From Megaleporinus macrocephalus (Eukaryota > Chordata > Actinopteri > Characiformes > Anostomidae): 64,000 bases of DNA. The notes below the pieces were generated by a model that was not told where the DNA came from, searched no databases, and saw only the letters and a program-made list of their open reading frames with translations. Location: assembly GCA_021613375.1 (NCBI GenBank), contig CM038702.1, forward strand, positions 21,228,349 to 21,292,348, read 5' to 3'. This document shows positions 58,034 through 64,000 of this stretch, in pieces. Made by a program: the position numbers and the translations under genes. Numbering within the stretch: position 1 is the first letter of the stretch; the number at the start of each line of letters is the position of its first letter.

Positions 58034-60124
58034 ATGCTGGATCGGTTCGAGTGCTACGCCTTCACGGCGCTGTGCAGCGTCAATTTCTTCATATCATGTT
58101 TGCTGTTTTCGGCGGTGAGTAGGGAGCAGAAACATCCCTACATGGACGAAATCTTCCACATCCCACAGGCGCAGAAGTACTGCCAGGGCAAATTCAACCA
58201 GGTACGTATGTAAGTGAGCGGGTGGGTGTATCGATACTTGAGTTCCTGGCGGATTAACGTAAAACTCAGACTCTGTATTACTTCGCTGGAAAAGCTCAAC
58301 TGCTTGCGTTCTGAAGTTCGCTTCCTATTTGAATTTTCCACCTTAAATGGTGCAGCAGCTAAAATCTGGCGCCCTAGGCTGAAGTTAGCTTCTTATTTCA
58401 AATACAACTATTGTGCCGAATTCAGCACCCCCGCCAGGAAAAGCACCCTCTTTCGGGAGGGGTTGCAGGGGACATGATACTTTTTTCGTTATTTCTTAGG
58501 AGTCAGAGTAGCTTAGAACAGTATTTTGGTTATTTCCGTTTTCTAAGTAAAGTTAAAGCCAAGAAGACGACGTGTGCGCGCTTCCGAGAGGAGGTGCGTT
58601 TCCTGTCGGGGGTGCTAAATTCGGCACAACACCGGCCCACCTTAAATGATGCAGCACTTACATTCTGGTGCCTTAAGCTGAAGTTAGCTTCTTATTCCAG
58701 TTACCGGTCCACCTTAAATGGTGCAGCAGTTACATTCTGGTGCCATTTAAGGTGGAGCGGGGAATTCGCATAAGAAGCTAACTCCAGCCACGTCTTCTTT
58801 CAGGTTTCACACTCAATACCGGTTCTTCTTGAAAATCGATCTTCACATTAAGATGTCGATACTGAGTTTAGGTAACGTTACTGCACTCTATCTGTCGTTT
58901 TGTGAACCTGAAAGTGTCTTCTCTACTAAAACAGAAACACGTTCTGTTGGTTCCATTAACCATGAAATTCTCACACTATATAAACGACAGCTGCTGCATT
59001 CAAATGATGTTTTTGCAGAGTAAGCAGGAGATCGGATAAAGTGCTGTCTTTGTCATTGAGGATGAACATCTTTTAGAAGTTGGTGTATATGTGGTCAGCA
59101 TAAAAAATGCGACTTGACTGTGAATGTTACTGATGTCATCTAATTGTCAGATTGTTTTCTTTTCTTAGTGGGATCCTATGATCACTACGCTGCCTGGTTT
59201 GTACCTGCTGTCTGTGGGGGTCATTAAACCTGTGGTGTGGCTGGCCGACTACTCCGGGACACTGTTGTGCTCCACTGCTATGCTTCGCTTTGTCAACCTT
59301 CTCTTCAACTGTGGCAACCTCTACGTTCTCTATCTTATTATCTGCAGGCTGCATCTTAAAGACAAGGTGAATATGAAGTGCTCATATTTTTCTTTTATGA
59401 ATTTTATGTAGACTTTGTCATTATATAAATAAAGACGTTCAGCAGAGAAGCACTGAAAATGTAACATTTTTGCCTAAAACCAAAATTCAGGACATGCTCA
59501 ACCAAAAAAAAAAAAAAAAAAAAAAAAAAAACCACCAAGATGACAGTAAATAATATAGTCATAATGCCAAAATGTACGTAGCAGGGACTTCACTTTTTAT
59601 TGAGTTGTTTTGCTGTATTCTTCATGTTGAACAGGATGTTGTGTCCTTTTTAAATGGCATCAAACCTGTAGTGGAGAGAAAGTCTTGGGTGTTGTGCCGC
59701 CTCTTGATTATTTGACTGATCTGAACAATTGTAGTCCCTAGCATCCACAAAACATTGACTGTTGCAGGGACATGAAAAGACCAAACACTGCTTTTTTACT
59801 ATTTCTTACCATTCAAATAATTAGTAAAGATGATTTTTACCAAAATAATAATTGATTAAAACAGTTAGTTTAAGGTGGTGAGACAGCAAAGCTTATAGCC
59901 AAGAATACCTGTATATTTGCAGAATTTATTGGAGTACATAAAAAATTAAAAGACAGTACATGCAAAGAGTACTGTGGTCAATGGTAGTATGTTGTGTGTT
60001 TTTTATTTTGATTTTTTTTAAATACTCAATATAATATAATATCAAACTACTAGTCAACAATAGCAGTAAGAATTACAGAAGACATAATAAAATACCAAAA
60101 AATCCCAATAAATCTATGAAATCA

Positions 60125-60178
<54 letters not shown>

Positions 60179-62151
60179 CTTTTCTTAAACACACCTAATA
60201 ACACCTGCCCCCCAGGACTGGTGACATCTGCCTTTTGACATTATGCCTTTGTTGTAGCGGTGGAGTTTATACTAATATAAAAATAAATACAGATATAAAT
60301 GTATGTAGCTACAGCAGGTTTACCTCCTGAAATAATGATGTTAATTAGTGCGCATTGTTCCAGTTAAAGCTGCACTATGTAAGATTTCGGTATTTGGAGA
60401 CCTCTGCAGTGGAAATATGTAATTGAGTGCAACATGCATCTTAATTAAGGAAGTATCTTTAAAAGATTTAAGTGAGTTATTTACTATTGTCATTTTATTC
60501 ATTAGCATAATATTAATATGTCCTTTGACATCTAAACATAAACTCATTAACAGTAAAATAAACAGACAGACAGTAAACAGACAGGACGATGCAACACAGA
60601 CACAACATGATTGTACTTTGTTCCAAACTTTGGACCACCACTTAGAAAATGTCATATCAGAAATTTTATTTATACACACTCCACAATAAATGCTGACACT
60701 GATTTCACTCCATAGCAGTCAGATAACATACATACACACAGCAGATACTGAGGTAGTAATCAGATTTAGCAGCAATGTTCCCAAGCATCAAACATGGTGT
60801 GTGTGTGAGTGTAGAGTACGCGTCCTCAAATCAGTCCTTGTGAGTTTAAAAACAAAGTAATTAATTAGTGGTGAACCTCAGAGGGTCCAGTCTGCAGTAC
60901 AAACACTAGTAAAGTTAAATGTTTCATACAAAAAATGTAACACAAGCTTTAAACATTTTTACATTGCTGCTGCAGATTATTAGAACAGGCTTCCTATTGT
61001 ACCATTAGAGTACATTTCTAGGCTAAAGCTTGAGTTCATGCTGCCCATGCCTAATTTACACTCTCCTCTGTCTCTCTATGGCTCTTTTCTAGTCTCGCAC
61101 AGCTGGACGAAGAGTTCTGTCTGCCCTGTCTCTGTCCACCTTCCCGGTGCTGTACTTCTTCACGTTCCTCTACTACACAGATGCTGGCTCCACCTTCTTC
61201 ACCCTCTTCACCTATCTCATGTGTCTCTATGGGTGCCACAAAGCGGCGGCTCTTCTGGGCATCTGCGCCATCCTCTTCCGCCAGACCAACATCATCTGGG
61301 TGGCATTCTGTGCTGGAACTGTCGTAGCTCAGAAGCTGGATGAGGCTTGGAGGGTGGAGCAGTCGAAGAAGAGGGACGAGAAAACTCCCTCACAAGTACC
61401 ATTGACGCTTAGCGGGGTGAAGAGAGTAGCACGTTTTTTACTGGAATATCTCACATCACCAACCAACGTGAAGGCGGTGGTCTTATCAACATGGCCCTAC
61501 GTCGTAGTCGGGTTTGGTTTCGTCACATTTGTTGTTCTGAACAATGGCATTGTGGTTGGAGACAGGACTAATCATGAAGCCTGTTTGAACTTTCCTCAGC
61601 TTTTTTATTTCTTCTCCTTTACTTTGGTTTTCTCTCTACCGCTCTCACTTTGCTACCACAGGCTTGTCAGGTTCATGCAGTCTCTGAGAAAGCACCCTTT
61701 ATTGTTTCTTCTAGTGGCAGCTTTGTCTTTGCTCTTGGTCTGGAAGTTTACGTATGTCCACAAGTACTTGCTGGCAGATAACAGGCATTTTCCTTTCTAT
61801 GTATGGAAAAGGATCTACCAGCAGCACCACCTGGTCCGCTTCCTCCTGGTTCCCGGCTATTTGTTTGCAGCATGGACCTTTCTAGACACGCTGAAGACCA
61901 GGTCGTTGTTTTGGATCTTGGCCTTTTTCGTGTGCCTCCTGGCAGCTACGGTTCCTCAGAAACTTCTGGAATTTCGCTATTTTATTTTTCCATATCTCCT
62001 GTACCGCGTACATGTCCCTCTACCGTCTCTCCACAGACTGCTGCTCGAATTTGCTCTTTATACAGCAGTCAATGCAGCCACACTCTACATATTCATCTAC
62101 AAGACGTTCCACTGGCCCAACAGCACCGCAGTGCAGAGATTCATGTGGTGA
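58034..62151 (+). CDS. alg10: alg10: dolichyl-P-Glc alpha-1,2-glucosyltransferase (3 exons)
   Basis: ALG10 is the multi-pass ER membrane enzyme that adds the third and last glucose, from dolichyl-phosphate glucose, to the lipid-linked oligosaccharide used for N-glycosylation. Exons: 58034-58201, 59169-59366, 61093-62151, all phase 0. The product is 474 residues, against 473 in human. Seen: a first hydrophobic segment (about 11-28), the luminal motif PYMDEIFHIPQAQKYC (35-50) with its conserved acidic pair, WDPMITTLPGLY at the start of exon 2, FRQTNIIW, HEACLNFPQLFYFF, KFTYVHKYLLADNRHFPFY, VPQKLLEFRYF, and the typical C-terminus WPNSTAVQRFMW. Several hydrophobic helices fit a GT-C type membrane enzyme. 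AATAAA signals lie at 62516-62521 and 62817-62822. A different-frame open stretch at 61803-62639 is a shadow. Confidence 0.96.
58255..58803 (+). repeat. Family B foldback repeats in alg10 intron 1
   Basis: Three copies carry 'ccaccttaaatggtgcagca' or variants at 58339, 58638 and 58709. The last forms a near-perfect inverted repeat: arm 58680-58721 (from 'gaagttagcttcttatt') pairs with arm 58743-58785 (to 'ataagaagctaactcc') around a loop of about 21 bp. 'ttcgctggaaaagctcaact' at 58279 matches trmu intron 1 at 43660. Confidence 0.75.
59367..61092. other. alg10 intron 2, with poly(A) and (GT)n tracts
   Basis: It holds a run of about 28 A (59503-59531) and about 24 GT units (60127-60175). Otherwise it is AT-rich with no recognised element. 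Open frames of about 90-110 codons around 60341-60689 have no known domain. Confidence 0.6.
60127..60175 (+). repeat. (GT)n microsatellite in alg10 intron 2
   Basis: About 24 GT units. Confidence 0.95.
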
Positions 62152-64000
62152 CATTTGAACACTATAATCAATTCACTTTTTTACCGAAGAAAGGAAAAGG
62201 GAAAGAGAAAAAATCGTTTCTTCGCTCTACTCACCAGGTATCTTCCTACTTTAGATTCATGTCAGCAAAAGACCATGCAAAGACCAGAATAGACACTCTA
62301 GGCACATGGGATTATGTTTCATTAACCCGTTCATGTCCAACAACTAAATTTAAGAAGGAAAAATGGCACAGAATTCGTTCTGGTTGGTCAAAGGTAATCA
62401 AATTTATGTACCTTGGAAATTTATCTCAGTCAGAACAAATATGTTTTTTTTGTATATGTAGTTATGTTTGGTTTCATAAACAACCATTGAATGTGGTTCT
62501 TCTGCACCATTACACAATAAACCTTTTCTGGCTCCTTTATTTTTTAGAGTGTAGACAGAGTGTGACAGTTACCGTGGTGACTGTGATTCCCACTCACTTA
62601 ACGAATAATTTCAGGCAAACCATAACAAGACACTTGTAGTATTCCCACATGTAACTGAACTTCTAAAGATATCGAGTGATGTCACTCAACTGTGAGTTTA
62701 CATGCACTTAATTTGATAGCTGCAGAAAATCAGCCAGTAATCTGCTCACCATGTTTTATGTAACTCAAGGTGTACATGAATCTAACAGTGATGGGATTTC
62801 TGCTTTGCAACCAGCCAATAAACTCAGAGTAAGATGTGACATGAATATGAAGTAAAAGTCTGTTCTGTGGCTTTTAGTTTTAAACACGGTGTTCCTTTAG
62901 CAGGAAATATGAACAAACATCATCTAGATGATGATGAGTTTTTTGTTAAGGATGTAGTTGGTTTCAGCTTTTATCCAAAAAATGTTGGGCACATGCCCAG
63001 ACTGTAAAAGTAGGGGTGGACATGTGCTGAGAAATCTGGGTACTGAGCTAAAATCCAGCTTTCTTTATCAGAATTCATTACCAGACTTCTGAATCGGAGT
63101 ATGCTGTTTACATGACAGTTGACTACAGAAGTCCAAGTATGATTAGATCATGTATTGAATAGAGAAGATGGTTTCAGGTAAGCGGCTGTTTGTCTGCACT
63201 GGTTAAACGTGCTGGGTGGTTTTGGTGGTGGTTTTCAGCAGGTGCATATCCTGCATGTACCAAAAGCTGTCTGTGTTGCAGAATACATTTAGGATGTCCT
63301 CAGACCACAGTATACATTTTCAGAGGTCTGATAAAACGGTTTCGTTTTATCATGTAGGGTGATGCTTGTATGATGCTTTTCTGTTGTTTTTTGTTTCAGA
63401 AGTCCCATGTGACCCAAAGACTAAATGTAATTTGATAAATTATTTGATTTAAAACTCATTGTTATGTCATATGGTAAATCAGTTTATTATTTTATTATGA
63501 AAGTCCTCTTAAGATTTGTGCTCAGAGAATAAATGAACTAAAGGCAATGTAAAATTTAATATATGGGCCTTATTGGGTTAATTTCCATTTACATAATTAT
63601 TTAAAAACAATGTGTTTTTTCTCATCCTTGAAATAATGTTTTACCCAGTGTTTGCATCAAATTACCTTTTAGGCGTCCCAATGGGATTTTAGTCGTTTTA
63701 TTTAAATCTCTCAATTGTGGATTGAACACAACCCATCTGATGTTTCAGTGTAACATTTGAGCCAACATTATGTGTTATTGAGTTTTTCAGGTTATATTGA
63801 TGCTGTGTTTTCGTTTTAAACAAAAAAAAAAATCCTATTATCTTAAACTGTGGCATTTTTTTATAGGAACATAATCAGTCATTTAAGGCCTTGTTCAGAC
63901 TGCAAGCCTAAATGTATTTTTTGGCATATCCACGTTGTATCTATTTTGATTTTTGATTATCCGGACAGCAAAAAAAAACCACATGAAATCCAATTTCTAA
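62152..64000. other. alg10 3'UTR and downstream intergenic DNA
   Basis: Two AATAAA signals (62516 and 62817) mark possible transcript ends. Beyond them I see AT-rich DNA with no gene or clear repeat up to the window edge. Confidence 0.55.

Noticed and set aside
61803..62639. Plus-strand frame of 278 codons overlapping the end of alg10
   Set aside because: It is the shifted frame of the alg10 last exon running into the 3'UTR.

Overview
The window is nuclear DNA from a ray-finned fish, almost certainly a teleost. It holds spliced vertebrate genes with GT-AG introns, long (TA)n, (CA)n and (GA)n microsatellites, four large minisatellites, and Tc1-like miniature transposons and LINE/SINE tails of the kinds common in teleosts. 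Nothing bacterial or viral was seen. Species cannot be fixed from the sequence alone.

Layout. Bases 1-30144 appear to be part of a very large first intron of celsr1. It holds only repeats, microsatellites, two minisatellites (13.6-15.3 kb, 18-bp unit; 25.0-26.4 kb, 30-bp unit) and a few compositionally distinct stretches that could be regulatory. Bases 30145-33667 are the giant first coding exon of celsr1 on the minus strand. It encodes the signal peptide, an N-terminal region and all nine cadherin repeats of this planar-cell-polarity adhesion GPCR. The later exons lie beyond position 1. Bases 36514-44255 are trmu (mitochondrial tRNA 2-thiouridylase, minus strand); all 11 coding exons could be assigned. 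A PLP-dependent serine racemase/threonine dehydratase-like gene follows on the plus strand (45356-50636, 6 exons), head-to-head with trmu. tprkb (KEOPS subunit, minus strand, 53308-57551, 4 exons) and alg10 (ER glucosyltransferase, plus strand, 58034-62151, 3 exons) form a second head-to-head pair, with only 482 bp between their start codons. The rest to 64000 is 3'UTR and intergenic DNA.

The genes do not form a pathway. Two of them (trmu, tprkb) act in tRNA modification: 2-thiolation in mitochondria and t6A through KEOPS. Linkage of celsr1 with trmu is also known in human, which supports the celsr1 assignment over celsr2 or celsr3.

The most notable observations are these. A (UG)n tract of about 34 repeats runs directly into the 3' splice site of trmu exon 10, next to a transposon end. 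tprkb intron 1 is almost wholly minisatellite, and tprkb intron 2 uses a GC-AG splice pair. A decayed copy of exon 3 sits inside intron 5 of the racemase-like gene, and the catalytic serine needed for racemisation is alanine in that protein. The 97-unit 18-bp array has no indels, and almost all of its variation is silent in one frame on each strand. A long-armed foldback repeat family lies in the first introns of both trmu and alg10.
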